Origin: Macrolepiota albuminosa
Lineage: Eukaryota; Basidiomycota; Agaricomycetes; Agaricales; Agaricaceae
Assembly (NCBI GenBank): GCA_027475525.1
Contig: JAMWFC010000046.1
Span: forward strand, 2,852,001-2,916,000
DNA length: 64,000 bases
Direction of reading: 5' to 3'
Each line of letters opens with the position of its first letter. The first letter of the stretch is position 1. Shown here in pieces: positions 1 through 11,243 of this stretch. Position numbers and translations under genes: made by a program. The notes beneath the pieces are model-generated. The model worked only from the letters and a program-made list of their open reading frames with translations. It was not told the DNA's origin and did no database searches.

Positions 1-37
1 ACAATGCATATGCACACAAGACTGCCATTTTTATTAT

Positions 38-1408
38 TTGTCCACAAATAATAACATGTATATAGGGAATGAAGCTCACAATGCATATGCACACAAGTCT
101 ATCCATATGAGTGGGTATGACAACACTAAGGGGCTTCTGAGAAGGATTGTACCATGGAGGTTCTCTATGAACCCCCTCCAGTTGCACAAGTTAGTAGAGT
201 TAATCTGCAACCAATTTGCACCAGCCAACAACAGGATTGCCAGCTACTATTTATACAGGGAGTTCAGGTGTGTGAGCAATGCATGTGATGCAAGCGCTTA
301 AGATAAGACCATGACAATGGTCTTGAACCAGACTGAGTACAAGGAAGTGAATCCTCCATTTGACACTTGCTCAGCTATGATGAGGAAGTTGCCTCTGCCT
401 GTGCCTGAGGAGATTGTGCATATGAAGGAGTGGAGGAGCCACCGCACTACTACGTTAGCCAGTGTTAGTTTTGAACAGATTGAGAAGATGCTAGACCTGA
501 AAAAATGGGCCCAGAGTATATTGTATTTTGGGTGCCCAGGGATGCCCAATGCTATACTAGATATAGCATTTGATACAGCTTATTGAATATATTGGAGAAC
601 TATATTTGATTATGCATTAACCAGATCCTTGTCACTGCAAAGCAAGGCATGGTCCTCCTTTGCCTGTCAAATGGTCCTCATGCTTGCTAAGCCAGGACTG
701 TACTGCAAGATGGTCCAGAAGTTTAATCTGGCCCACTCCAATAAACCATTTGTTTCTGCCTTATAGACTGCAGTGTCTATTATGATGTAGCTGGCACCAT
801 TACTAAGAACAATGTTTTGTGAGGGTTGCTCCACAATCAGATTCTAATAGAGTGGGTTGACTATGCCTATACTTATGGTGTGGTATATCTTGAATATCAA
901 TTTTTCCAACCAAGTGCAGACATGCCTCAGTTCATTCATATGGACAATAAACAGCATTGGTATATGCACATATATGGGAAACCAGTGGCCATCTCTGAGT
1001 GTGATTGTTGGAAAACATCTATGGATAAAGACATTCATTGCCTTTAGGTGCTCTTGGCCAAGGAGGAGAATGAACAGCGGCAGTTTTATGCCAGCCATGG
1101 GCTACACTATGATATTGAGTCAGATCCCAATGTGCATCATTTGTGGAAGCAAACTGTACAACATGGATCGCTACCCCAATCCTGCCCCAGCTTTGTGGCT
1201 GATTCATCTGTTGCATTGGGTTCACATCTTACCCTTGACAACACACTGGCTCTGTCCTCACAACCTCCTTCCCTCGACAAACATATGCAATCCCCTCAAC
1301 TTGAGGATTACCCTTCTAGTCCACACAAACCACTGGCTTCTCCTATTGCACCAGACATGGCATGATTGCACATTTTCTCTAGCCTCTTCTTTTGAGACCG
1401 TATGCTGA
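38..1408 (+). pseudogene. Decayed coding remnant, unrecognised
   Basis: Coding-like plus-strand stretches lie in a row. The frame at 38-586 is broken only by a TAA at 299-301, and a second frame at 826-1365 is broken only by a TAG at 1045-1047. The segment from 442 on recurs at 50050-51016 with about 1% difference. The conceptual protein has no motif I can name; it is rich in Trp, His and Cys and has an SSP-rich end. The stops and frame change say it is not a working gene. It could be a relic of a transposon protein or of a multi-exon host gene whose introns I have not resolved. No function is assigned. Confidence 0.4.
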
Positions 1409-2525
1409 TACAATGCTGTACCAGCAGTCAGTGACACAACATGCACCAGAAGTCAAAATAAACATTTAATCATAAGACTAAAAACTGTAAGCCTCCTGGT
1501 AGCAGTTTCAACAAATTTATATCTCCAAAACATCCCAATAAATACACAGAAAAGTACAGAACAACAGGCAGGAACCAGCTCAAACTATCAGCTCAACAAT
1601 AGTCTAACTACTGTTATGAGGAGAGGAAGCATGGAAGCTGGCAGAGGTGACAAAATAGGATCAAATTGTGATGATTTAAATCAAGGTCTGATCTGACCCA
1701 ATTTGACATGACTGAAAAGAGAAAGGGAAAGAAGCATGGAGGGATATCAAAAGAGATGAATGGAATGGTGGCACTGAAACATGCATCACCAAAATGGAAA
1801 ATGGAACAACAAATTAGGTCAGAAATGCTGGGAGGTCAAGAGCAAAAAGTCATGTGATTAGGTAGTCTGTGCACTGGAAAATTAGTATAAATAGTCCAAG
1901 TAGAGTAGAGAATAACCAGGCATTTGATAGGCAAAGGCCCAGTGGTTCCCAGGGAATAAATTACCTAGGCTAGAGTTTATTGAACATCTCTTATTGGAAG
2001 TCTATTGGTAGACAAAGGCTTGGTGGTTCCCAGGGAGTGAACTACTTAGGCTGGAGTTTATTGAGAACCTTCTTCTGCATTGCAGGATATTTGATATTCT
2101 GTGAAGCACTCAATACATCAACCTTATCATCAAACACCAGTGTAGATTAGAAGAAACTTTCTAAGACTTCAAGAAAGCCCCAGAACTATTAGTACTACTT
2201 GCAACCAAGTACTACAATGCCAGTCTGAAAAGGGGGCATGTAACCAAAAACCTCCTAGAGGCTCTCAGCTTTTTATATTTCTTTACTGTAGTTTCATCTT
2301 GACACCTCAGAGAGATGTCAATATTATTTAAATTCATGGACAATGTATGATAGATCAGTTGCAGAATAATTACATATTGTAATTATTCTCTTAATTCATT
2401 ATTTAATGAGTATTTACTGATGTTTTGGACTTTACTTTTTACTTATACTACATACAGAGAAATCTACTGATTTGGCAGATTCTGTGTCTTGTGCAAGTAA
2501 GAACCTAAATCCTTACAGTACTGTT
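1409..2525. other. Non-coding AT-rich stretch
   Basis: No reading frame of useful length and no RNA gene seen. The stretch is AT-rich and is kept almost unchanged at 51017-52140. It holds one imperfect direct repeat, listed separately. It may be further decayed transposon sequence, since the next segment clearly is. Confidence 0.6.
1926..2069. repeat. Imperfect direct repeat, about 80-bp period
   Basis: Two diverged units at about 1926-1989 and 2006-2069 share the core ggttcccaggga and agtttattga. They differ mostly by transitions, so unlike the exact 77-bp repeats elsewhere this is an old, genuine duplication. It is also present in the right copy at about 51534-51677. Confidence 0.6.
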
Positions 2526-4065
2526 GTGATGTCTCTATGTGGATAGACCTGGTAAGGCACCAGATGGCTGAGGAGTTGATAGGTGGGAAAAGACTATGCC
2601 TTCTGCCAACTGCTTTAGCAGGTGGTGCTTATGTTGGAGACATGTTTCTGACAGAATTTTGCCCTAAAAGTCCTTCATGGTGGGCTCTAATTTGATGATG
2701 CCCAAAAGTTGATTAGTAGCAGACATAATTTATAGCTACTGACCAGGAAAAAATATGTTGGGCATGCTAAATGTTGAGGGAATCCCAGGAAAGTCTCAGA
2801 GAACAAGTTAGAAATGAGTTGAATGGCAAGTTTTGGTAGAAGTCAGAAAGGAAAGTCAGTAAGGGATGTGCAGTAAGGGTAATGTGCTAACAACAAGATG
2901 CACTTAAAGGAGGGAAGAAGTGGATATAAGTGAGTTGTAGCAAGGAATGTGGCAAGAGAACTAAGGGCTTAGCAATGACTAAGCTGCATGATGCCTGCTA
3001 TAGATACAAGGCACATAGGTTCCATAAGTGTTGTCAGGTTCCGCTGAGTCGGGGGCTTTCCGGGAAAGCAATTGCCCTTACAATGTGGACTTGACCCACG
3101 GATACTCGGGTGTCTGGAACTCCGGGGCTAGGACTCCGGGGTTCAAGACGTGGACAGGGGAGTCCCGGGAGAGGGGACTTGGTCCGGGGGTTTTGGGGGG
3201 TAGGTAGCTGGGGAGTTCGGGTGGGGGTCGAGTCGTGAACCAGAGGTTCTAAGACGAGACCAAGTTAGTAAATTAAAGTCGCGAAGTGCGTACCAGTCTT
3301 AGAGCATGCGATTATCCAAGCGTGCCAGTCAAGCATGCCAGTCAATGTGTACCAGTCAAATAGAGGGCACGCAACAATTCAAGTAACCAAGTGAAAACAG
3401 TGTAAGCAGTGTAATATCAAGACTAGCGAATACAATGGGGAGCTATGCTATAAGTACTACGGGCCGGGTCTTGGGGTTCCGGAGTGTCTGGAATGGGTTC
3501 CGGGAGTCATTGAGTAGCGGGCAGGGACTGTATACCTGGATCGCACGTGTGGGATGCGCAATCAATTGGTGCAGAGGCAGCTGTGATGCATGATGCGTGA
3601 TGGCCGGGAGCAAGCCGTGTGATCCGATCGTTGATCGGGGCTGGTGGCGGCTGATGGCGGTCCTTGATGCGCATGATGGCGGTGTTGGTGGTTGTGATGG
3701 TGGGACGTGTCCTGTGGGGTCGGAGGGAGGGTCCTGGGTGGTATTCTGGAGGTGTCCCAGGGTGGATCCGGAGGGGAGGGGTCGTGACAAGTGTAACTGT
3801 GGCAAGCAGGCTAGAAGTGCTCAGACAATTGGCTACTATGAACTTAGTCAATGCAAAAGAAATCTGAACCATAAAGTGAACTGAGGTATAAATGGGGTAC
3901 TCTGTTCTGTTTTGTAACTAGTGATAATGGTAGGTATTTATAGTAAAAATAAGTTCTCCATTGCTAACTGGCTAAGGGTTGCTAAGAGGTGAACTATAAG
4001 GAATGTAATTAAACACCATGCATTAAACTAAATAATAAGAAATGAACAAGAATGCTGTCTATCTG
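2526..4065 (-). mobile_element. Decayed gypsy 5' end and LTR, interrupted
   Basis: From about 2540 the sequence aligns by eye with the Gag start and LTR of gypsy A and B (compare 21840-22560) but with pervasive C>T and G>A changes. For example, ctgatgatgcccaaa stands where the young copies have ttgatgacgcccaaa, and gcctgctatagatacaaggcac where they have gcctgccgtagttgcaaggcgc. The LTR is split by a solo LTR at 3032-3789 and continues at 3795, including the counterpart of the LTR segment around taagtacttttata. It is lost at the copia insertion (4066). Orientation is minus, as in A and B. No coding capacity remains. Confidence 0.75.
3032..3789. mobile_element. Solo LTR of a second LTR-element family
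   Basis: A GC-rich 758-bp insert begins tgtcagg and ends gtgaca, so TGTCA/TGACA form 5-bp terminal inverted repeats with the TG...CA ends of an LTR. It is flanked by the 5-bp direct repeat agtgt (3027-3031 and 3790-3794). Outside it the decayed gypsy LTR continues without loss. No internal region or second LTR is present, so this is what recombination between two LTRs leaves behind. Plus-strand and minus-strand reading frames within it are shadows in GC-rich sequence. The same insertion is in the right copy at 52640-53475. Confidence 0.85.
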
Positions 4066-4410
4066 TGTTAGGTATTGACATATCACACAGACACTCCAAG
4101 TCATCACACTGGCCACAGGGCCAATATTGTTGCATTGTGCCACAAGGCCACAATTACCACTGGACGGTGAACAATGGACCCATTGTTCACCTAGGACATA
4201 TATATAATAGACTACTGTGAAACACAACCCTCAGTTGATTATAGTCAGACTGAGGGGTACGTTACAATACTTACTAAAGATACCATACACTTACTAACTG
4301 AACCATAGAATAACCTTGTATTGTTCTAGGTACAGTTAATATAGTCAATTATAGTTGGACTGAGGGAATAACCTTGTATTGTTCTAGTTCTAGGGTCTAC
4401 TCTTCTAACA
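4066..4410 (+). mobile_element. Copia 5' LTR
   Basis: The 345-bp segment begins tgttagg and ends tctaaca, giving a perfect 6-bp terminal inverted repeat TGTTAG/CTAACA. It is followed directly by a primer binding site and then the copia Gag frame. Two internal sub-repeats around ttgtattgttctag are visible at about 4315-4390. The identical-length copy is at 53752-54096. The matching 3' LTR is absent because the element is truncated in the RT domain by the KDZ element. Confidence 0.8.
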
Positions 4411-4425
4411 GGTTATGGGCATATA
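4411..4425 (+). promoter_or_regulatory. Copia primer binding site, half-tRNA iMet type
   Basis: Directly after the LTR comes ggttatgggc, complementary to the anticodon-loop region of eukaryotic initiator tRNA-Met (cccataacc). Copia-group elements are known to prime from a cleaved half of this tRNA. In the right copy the site reads ggttataggc (54097-54106), one transition away, which would weaken it. Confidence 0.65.
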
Positions 4426-4582
4426 GAACGACTACTTTCCACGTAAAAGTAATCAAAACCAGACCTCTGGAACTACCCCTGATTAAGCATTACCCGATCT
4501 TATCATGCATTGCATTGTGTACCCTACTATCTGTTGTCTCTGCATGTCTCTTGTCCTTGCTGCGCTCTCTTCTTTTCTTGCT

Positions 4583-6754
4583 ATGGCTCCCATATCTCCA
4601 TCCTCCATTCTGGCCACAGACTCTTCTAACCCCTCAATCCCTGAACGCATTATACGCCATTGATGAAAAGGAACCAAATACTCCTGCACTGACAGCAACT
4701 TCAGCCATTGGACTGAGAGACTCAAAGATGCATTGATCCTCAATGAGTTATACGCACATGTCTTTGGTGACCTCTCTCCACATCCAGATGCTGAATCCGA
4801 GCCTTAAGCACATGCAAACTGGGGCCTAAACAATTGCCTCACCATCACCTTTATCAAAACTGCCCTTGATGACATGGAGCATCGTGATCTCATCACTGAC
4901 CAGGGCGCAGCTTGATGCTACACGAACTTAAAAGCATGAGCACAGCACGAAGGACCCATCAAACAAATTGCTCTTCTGCAGGAGGCCTTGTCGACCTATT
5001 GCTCTGCATCTGAGCCTCTGCCAATCACAGCCGGCTGCATTGCTGATACTGTGAAACGGGCCTTCGACATTGGGGAGGTCACCCAGGACCTCTTTACTTG
5101 CATAGCACTCCTCAACAGTCTCAATGATCCATCCTTTGAATCCCTCCAGAACTCGGTCTCCACCCTCCTCAGTAAAAGTACCCAGAAGGCACCCTGCAGC
5201 CTCACAGAGATCCACCTCCTCATGGAAAATGTGCAGAATATCCTTAATGTGAAAGCAAAGACCATACATGCAACAGCGTTGAGCACAAAAGGAGGAGGGA
5301 AGTATTGCAACACTGATCTCCCAGGCCATAATCATGGACCAGGAGCAGTATGCTGTGAAAACTGCTTCACACTCAAGTGCCCATGTAGAGGTCATACAAA
5401 GGCATTTTGTGTCCAGAAAGGTGGAGGGGTGGCAGGGAAATCTGTTTCTGAAGCTCAAGAAGCAAAAAGAGCAGCACAAAAGGGGAGATCCGACACACAG
5501 AAAGGCACAACCAAAAAAACCACCACTCAGGCAAAATCCTTCATTGCTGTCACAGTTTTGGACGGAAAATTGTGGTATGTCGATCCCACTCAACTAAAAC
5601 AACTTCCTGCTCCTCCAGAAACTGCTGCATTCGCAGGTGTTGCTACCTCTTCTGCACAACCACTGCCAGATCAGACTACAGAATATTGGGAGCATATAGG
5701 GTTCACAGCAATTGAGGAATCATGTGTAAACGTATGCTGGGATACACACGCAAAAGAGATCACCAAGAATATCCTGGCTGTTAATGTCTCACCAATGACA
5801 GGAGCAAAACGTGCTCTACTTATAGCCCTAGACTCCACACCATTCCTTGTAGACTCCAGCACAACAGTCCACATCTCTCCATGCTAAAATGACTTCATCT
5901 CTCTGCAACCAATTCCACCGTGCAATGTGAAAGGACTCGGTGGTTCCACTGTAGCTGCCATAGGCATTGGAAATATCTGTCTTCACATGGCCAAAGGCAC
6001 CGACATGATCCTCCAAGACATGTTATATATCCCAAATGCCACAGTCCGCCTCATATCTGTCAGCTCTCTAGCATATCTCTCTGGCCTTGACTCGATATTC
6101 AATGATGTCTCTGTAAAAATTGTTGATAGGTCCACTCAAGCAGTTGTAATGCAAGGCTCCCTTATCCCTGACCAATGCCTATACCACCTAAATCTTGACT
6201 CAGCAACCTCCCAACATCACGCATTTGCAATACAGCACACTGCTAATCTGGAAACCTGGCATTGTCGTTTTGGACATGTCAATTACCAGACCATTCTGGA
6301 TATGGCTAAATCTGGAATAGTTCCAGGTATGCCCTCTATCTTCTCCTCAAAACCGCCTAAATGTAACTCATGTATTCTTGGTAAACAGACAAGAAATTAA
6401 ATTCCAAAGATGTGGGAGGAAGGGCAGAAAGCAACGCAAAAATTAGAGGTTGTCTGGGTTAATCTTACGGGCCCTCAGGCTATAGTATCTCACAGCGGCT
6501 ACAAATATATCATGAATATAGTTGACAACTACACAAGCAAATACTGGGCAATATTGCTTAGAAATAAAGCAGAGGCCTTCACACACCTCAGAACATGGCA
6601 GATTGCACATGAAAATGAAATACAAGGCAAATTGAGCAAGTATCGCACTGGTCATGATGGCAAACTTGAAGGGCACAAAATGGAGGCATGGCTCTTGTCT
6701 CAAGGCTCAGAACAACAGTTTGGGGCTGCTTACACCTTGCCACACATTGGACGT
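4583..6754 (+). pseudogene. Copia Gag-Pol (Gag, protease, integrase), 5' part
   Basis: From the ATG at 4583 a single frame runs to the gypsy A insertion with no frameshift, only stop codons. Order: Gag of the UBN2 type (WTERLKDALILNELYAH, then KTALDDMEHRDLITDQGAA); a CCHC-type knuckle near 5350-5410 (CENC...GHTKAFC, then KGGG); protease near 5840-5880 with VDSSTT where DSGAT is usual; pre-integrase ETWHCRFGHVNYQ...CNSCILGKQ; and the integrase core. Stops include TGA TGA about 26 codons in, TAA after ESEP, TGA after DQGAA and KA, TAA at 5885, and TAA after GKQTRN. Several are CGA>TGA-type changes. Catalytic positions are also lost: VNLTGP for VDLTGP, and YRTGHDG for YRTDNDG. It is dead as an autonomous element. 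Confidence 0.9.
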
Positions 6755-7693
6755 TGATGACGCCCAAAGTTTGGTCGGCAACAAATTTAACTTTAGTGTT
6801 ACCGTACCAAGAGTTTGCGTTGGGCGCACTTTAAGTGATGTGAGGAGTCCCAGGCAGGTCCCAGAGAACGCGCCTGTGAAAATGGGTAAAGGTTGGTAAC
6901 GGGGTCGGCAAGTGTCAAGCGCTAAGGTAAAGCGCCTAGGGAAGGAGCGGTAAGTGAACACGGCAAAGGTAAGCGGCAAGAGCACGATAAGCTTAGCAAA
7001 GTCTAAGCGTCGATAATGCCTGCCGTAGTTGCAAGGCGCGAGTATGTCGAGTGTTGGCGAGAGTCTGCAACTGCCAACGAGTTCAACGTTGCCAACCGTA
7101 AATGAGCTCTTGAGCGTAAGGGAGACTGAGGAAAGGGGAGTAGTAAACTCTGGTCTATTGTTCGATTGATGGTCTATGTACAAGTCGGTAAGTACTTTTA
7201 TACTACAATGAGTTCGCCATCGCCAGTGGCTAATGACGCCAGAGTGCGGTAAACTAGAAAATTTCATAGGGGTAGCTCCAACGGTTTCAGATCCCTACCG
7301 TCCATTCAAGAGCCTTAGCGACGCCAGGCAACAGATCACAAAGCTAAACCATCACTCCATCACCCTTTTATCTGTCCAAAATGCTTAGCGATGTCAGGCG
7401 CCGAATCGAGGCGCTAAGCGATGTCAGACGCCAAGGTCAAACGCCAAGCTGTCCGTCAGTTTTTGATAGATCATCAGGCTTCTCCCTAAGCGCTGTCGTC
7501 AGTGACTGATGCCATCTGTCAGTTGTCATTCTGTCTGCCATTGGCGCTATCACTGATCGGATCTGCTTCTTGCTGTGCACGGCCGTCAAATATCGCCAAA
7601 ATTGGTTAATTAGCGCGCGCTAAGGTATTTTGAGTCGGTGCTGCATTGCCATCGCCTGCCATTGATGCACTGATCCTGTATGGGGTCCTATCA
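6755..7693 (-). mobile_element. 3' LTR of gypsy A
   Basis: 939 bp, TGATGACG...CCTATCA on the plus strand, with TGAT/ATCA ends. It is the same length as the right LTR of A. Differences from it near the start (ggtcggcaacaaattt versus ggttggcaacaaatgt, gcgcac versus gcgcgc) are mostly transitions. It lies next to the polypurine tract, which fixes it as the 3' LTR. Confidence 0.9.
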
Positions 7694-7704
7694 TCTCCCC
7701 CCAA
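7694..7704 (-). promoter_or_regulatory. Polypurine tract of gypsy A
   Basis: On the minus strand this reads ttggggggaga directly before the LTR start tgatagg. A purine run at this place primes plus-strand DNA synthesis in LTR retrotransposons and confirms that the element reads right to left. Confidence 0.75.
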
Positions 7705-7863
7705 CTGAAAAATTGACTGTCCTCAGTCACCAAATAAGGCTACCGTTACCGCTTTTGTGACAAGTGGTCCGTGCGTTCTTGAGATTTTGTTTATAGTCCT
7801 GGCGCATGAGTGTGGACTTCGTTTCTCCTCCCCATCTTTTCCTGGTGCTCATTTTAAAATAAA

Positions 7864-10124
7864 ATGTCTTTCCGTATTCCAACTCCGCCCCCTGTGCCTT
7901 CCCAAGCTGCCCAAGAAGCCGCCTACGCTTACATAGCGAAGGCCAATAATTTTATTCGACATATTGAGGGCGTTGGCGCCGAGGCATCCCAAAAATTAGT
8001 GGTTGGCGTGATGAAACTTTTGGAGCGATGGTACGAGGTACACGTCCTTGGCATTGGGTGGGAGCGTGAGATCAAAGTGCGGGAGTGGTGTCGTGCTGGC
8101 TATGTTGACAATCTTGGCGCCGAGTGGTTAGCGCCTTTCTCCCGTTTCGTAAGTTGCTTTTGCTGCCTGCCGTGTCGCTAGCTGATCGAGTTGCCAGGCA
8201 CCTCCTCCTGTCCCAACAATTGAGGATGAGCTGGAGGATATTCTGTCCGGTGCCTTGCCAATGACGGTAAGCACGCCAGCAGCAGAGTGAGTATTCTTAA
8301 CCCATTCCTTTGACTTAGCTTTGGTCTGATTTGTCTCCTCACAGCAAACAGGAGGTGCTGGCGCCCTTGGCGCAGATGCAGGTAGCTGAGGAGCTGGCGG
8401 CGCGGCAAGAAGAAGTCTCCCAGGATGCTCGGGAGATCACCAGGGCTCTGGAGGAGCGGGAGCGGGTCAGGGAGTTGGCGGAGGAAATGGAGGGAGTTGC
8501 TGCGCTCGGGAGATCACCAGGGCTCTGGAGGAGCGGGAGCGGGTCAGGGAGTTGGCGGAGGAAATGGAGGGAGTTGCTGCGGGGAAGGCGCCTGCCGCTG
8601 AGAGGCAGGCGGTAGCAGAGGGATCCGGCAAGGTAGGTCACGCCGGCAGCACTTTGAGCCCAGTGCTGCCGGCTAGCAAGTCGGGCTCGCCGAGGAAGCC
8701 GGTAGGCGCTTCCAAACGCAAGGTAAGTGCTGAATTTCGCTTGCCGTTGCTGACTGTCGCTAACAACATCTGCAGAGTCGCAAGGCGGCTCCTCAATACG
8801 CGGTGAGTGGTACTTTCTTTTTGAACTTGAATTACTAAGTTTCTGTAGGCGCCAACCCAAAGCTCCTTTGACGACAAGGAGCTGAAAGGTTTGCTTTTGC
8901 CGCGTTGGGAGGAGGCCGTTCTTGACGAGGGGCAAGAGGCCGGGGTCGTGATGGAGGAGATGAAGGGAAAGAAGACCGTTTCTCTGGCGACCCGGCAAGC
9001 GTTTAAAGAGGCGCGTGGGGCGGTAAGTAATTCTTCTGTCTTTTTGAGCTCTCGCTGACTTATAGCGCTAGTGTGACAAGTGCTGGGCAGATAATGACCC
9101 AGAAGGCTGTTGGTTCCCGACTGGGGCCCAGCCGTGCTATCGTTGTGGCACCCTCAAACGTGCTTGTACTATCGACGGGGCAAAGAGTCACGAGCGTGGC
9201 GGCACGCCAGACGCTCTGGTCGAGAAAACGTTTTTGCGCGCTGTTTTGGTCAGGAGGGCTAGGGAGTTTGTGGAGGGTCAGAAGCAGAAGGTCGCTGCTG
9301 GTAGAATGGCAGCCATTGGACGTGCCTCCTTGGCGTTGCCGACGCGCCAAGAAGATGGGTCAGAGACAGTCGGCAATTGAGGCGCTGGAGAGCGCCAAGG
9401 GACTTCGGTCCCAGAAAAACAACAAGCCCCTTCCCCAAGCAAGGGGAAGGGCAAAGCAAAACGTCCTCGCATGGTCTCGTCGTCGCCTTCTCCCTCGCCA
9501 GCGCCTCAAGATACCGAAATGGCCGATTTGGAGAAGGCCTTGGCGGCGAGTCGCCTGCCTCCTCGCGATCCTGAGGCAGGCCCAAGTGGCCTCCTGTCGC
9601 CCATCCATTTGGCGGCGAGGTCTCTTGGCGAGGAGCAGGAGGAGAGAGAGCGGGAAGAAGCCCCCGCCGACGTCGAGATGGGGGATGAGGAGAAGGCAGA
9701 GGGAGCGGCAGCAGGAGGGGATGAGGACGCTGAGGGGGAGGACGAAGAAACCTTGGCGACGCAGCGCAAAGGTGGCAGGGAGGAGACCTCGGCAAAGGAG
9801 GTAGCGGCAGGAGGGGAGGCAGCGGCAGGAGTTGCCAGGGAGGAGCCAGAGTGGCACTGGTTGCCTCCCTACAGCAACGTGGCCCCCTGGGAGGTATCAG
9901 ATCCTGAGGACGTTGCCGGATTGGAGCCAAGGCGCCCCGTAATCGCCAGGGTCAACCCCGCTTGGACCCCTCAACCTGAACCAACGGTTACTGGCAACGC
10001 CTTCCAGTGGCTGGGGCAAGATCTCGTATACCCAGTCGTGGTGCTCAATCCTCGCGACATGCTGGAGCGGTACTCGAGAAGGGCAGCAACAATGGAGTCG
10101 TCAATGGAGCGGGAACGGGAACGA
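7864..10124 (+). pseudogene. Gypsy A opposite-strand spliced gene, 5' part (cut by B)
   Basis: Same gene as in element B (11244-14072), read opposite to gag-pol. ATG at 7864 begins MSFRIPTPPPVP; GT-AG introns follow, including one starting gtaagtaatt at 9023, where B has a GC donor. The last exon carries the cysteine cluster (CDKCWAD...CYRCGALKRAC), a lysine-rich KGKGKAKRPR stretch, an acidic repeat-rich region and the end EREREREW-like helix. Gypsy B is inserted at 10125, and the last 69 codons continue at 23013-23219. An exact 77-bp tandem duplication at 8427-8580 disturbs the third exon and is probably an assembly error. The gene is physically interrupted; before B inserted it may have been intact. 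Confidence 0.7.
8427..8580. repeat. Exact 77-bp tandem duplication, probable artefact
   Basis: The segment starting gctcgggagatc at 8427 is repeated from 8504, offset exactly 77. The same offset recurs across the window at unrelated sequences, which points to unmerged k-mer overlaps between contigs and not to a biological repeat. Confidence 0.8.
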
Positions 10125-11074
10125 TGATGACGCCCAAAGTTTGGTCAGTAACAAATGTAACAATTGTGTTACCGTACCAAGAGTGTGCGTTGGGCGCGCT
10201 ATAAGTGATTTGAGGAGTCCCGGGCAGGTCCCAGAGAACGCATCTGGGGAAAAGGGGTAAAGGTCGGTAACGGGGTCGGCAAGTGTCAAGCGCTAAGGTA
10301 AAGCGCCTAAGGAAATGCGGTAAGTGGACACGGCAATGTGAGCGGCAAGAGCACGATATGCTTAGCGAAGTCTAAGCGCCGATAATGCCTGCCGTAGTTG
10401 CAAGGCGCGAGTATGTCGAGTGTTGGCGAGCGTCTGCAACTGCCGATGAGTTTTGACGTTGCCGACCGTAGCGTAAATGAGCTCTTGAGCGTAAGGGAGA
10501 CTGAGGAAAGGGGGAAACTGTGGTCTATTCGTCTGATGGTCCCCTATGTACAAGTCGGTAAGTACTTTTATACTACAATGAGTTCGCCGTCGCCAGTGGC
10601 TAATGACGCCAGAGTGCGGTAAACTGGAAAATTTCAAAGGGGTAGCTCCAACGGTTTCAGATCCCTACCGTCCATTCAAGAGCCTTAGCGACGCCAGGCG
10701 ACAGATCGCGAAGCTAAACCATCACTCCATCACCCTTCTGTCTGTCAGAACACCTAAGCGACGTTGGGCGCCAAATCGAGACGGTAAGCGGTGTCAGACG
10801 CCAAGGTCAAACGCCAAGCTGTCCGTCAGTTTTTGATAGATCATCAAGCTTCTCGCTAAGCGCTGTCGTCAGTGACTGATGCCATCTGTCAGTTGTCATT
10901 CTTGCTGCCGTCGGCGCTATCATTGATTGGATCTGCTTCTTGCCGTGCGCGGCCGTCAGAAATGGCTTAAAATGGGTAGAACGCGTGCGCTAAGTTCGGA
11001 ACGAGTGCGGCAAGGTTTCCGGAGTCGGTGCCGAGCCTGCCGTTGATGCGCCTAACCTGTATAGGGTCCTATCA
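10125..11074 (-). mobile_element. 3' LTR of gypsy B
   Basis: 950 bp, starts tgatgacgccc, ends gtcctatca, adjoining the polypurine tract at 11075. On the minus strand it holds the candidate TATA box tataaaag (cttttata near 10564-10572 on the plus strand). Confidence 0.9.
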
Positions 11075-11085
11075 TCTCCCCCCAA
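11075..11085 (-). promoter_or_regulatory. Polypurine tract of gypsy B
   Basis: Minus-strand ttggggggaga abuts the LTR start tgatagg, identical to the tract in element A. Confidence 0.75.
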
Positions 11086-11243
11086 CTGAAAAATTGACTG
11101 TCCTCAGTCACCAAATAAGGCTACCGTTACCGCTTTTGTGACCAGTGGTCCGTGCGTTCTTGAGATTTGGTTTATAGTCCTGGCGCATGAGTGTGGACTT
11201 CGTTTCTTCTCCCCATTTTTACCTGGCGCTCCATAATATTAAA

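Larger units (their letters stand above)
442..6754 (+). repeat. Segmental duplication, left copy, part 1
   Basis: This stretch matches 50050-56445 in the same order and orientation: remnant, decayed gypsy LTR, solo LTR, copia LTR, copia Gag to integrase. Over the first 1 kb I counted about 11 differences, most of them transitions. The match breaks at 6754, where gypsy A is inserted, and resumes at 31303. The other copy is uninterrupted there and so preserves the pre-insertion site. Confidence 0.9.

Noticed and set aside
4928..5593. 221-residue cysteine-rich minus-strand frame (also 54614-55279)
   Set aside because: Exact antisense of copia Gag, whose zinc knuckle and domain order identify the real strand.
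9259..9930. Long minus-strand frames opposite the gypsy spliced gene
   Set aside because: They are shadows of the plus-strand coding sequence (Pro/Leu-rich mirror of a Lys/Glu-rich protein); the plus-strand frame has introns and a cysteine cluster.
10362..10637. Small conserved minus-strand protein repeated at 22296-22571, 30600-30872 and 49116-49373
   Set aside because: The frame lies wholly inside the gypsy LTR and recurs only because the LTR recurs; its length changes between copies by indels.
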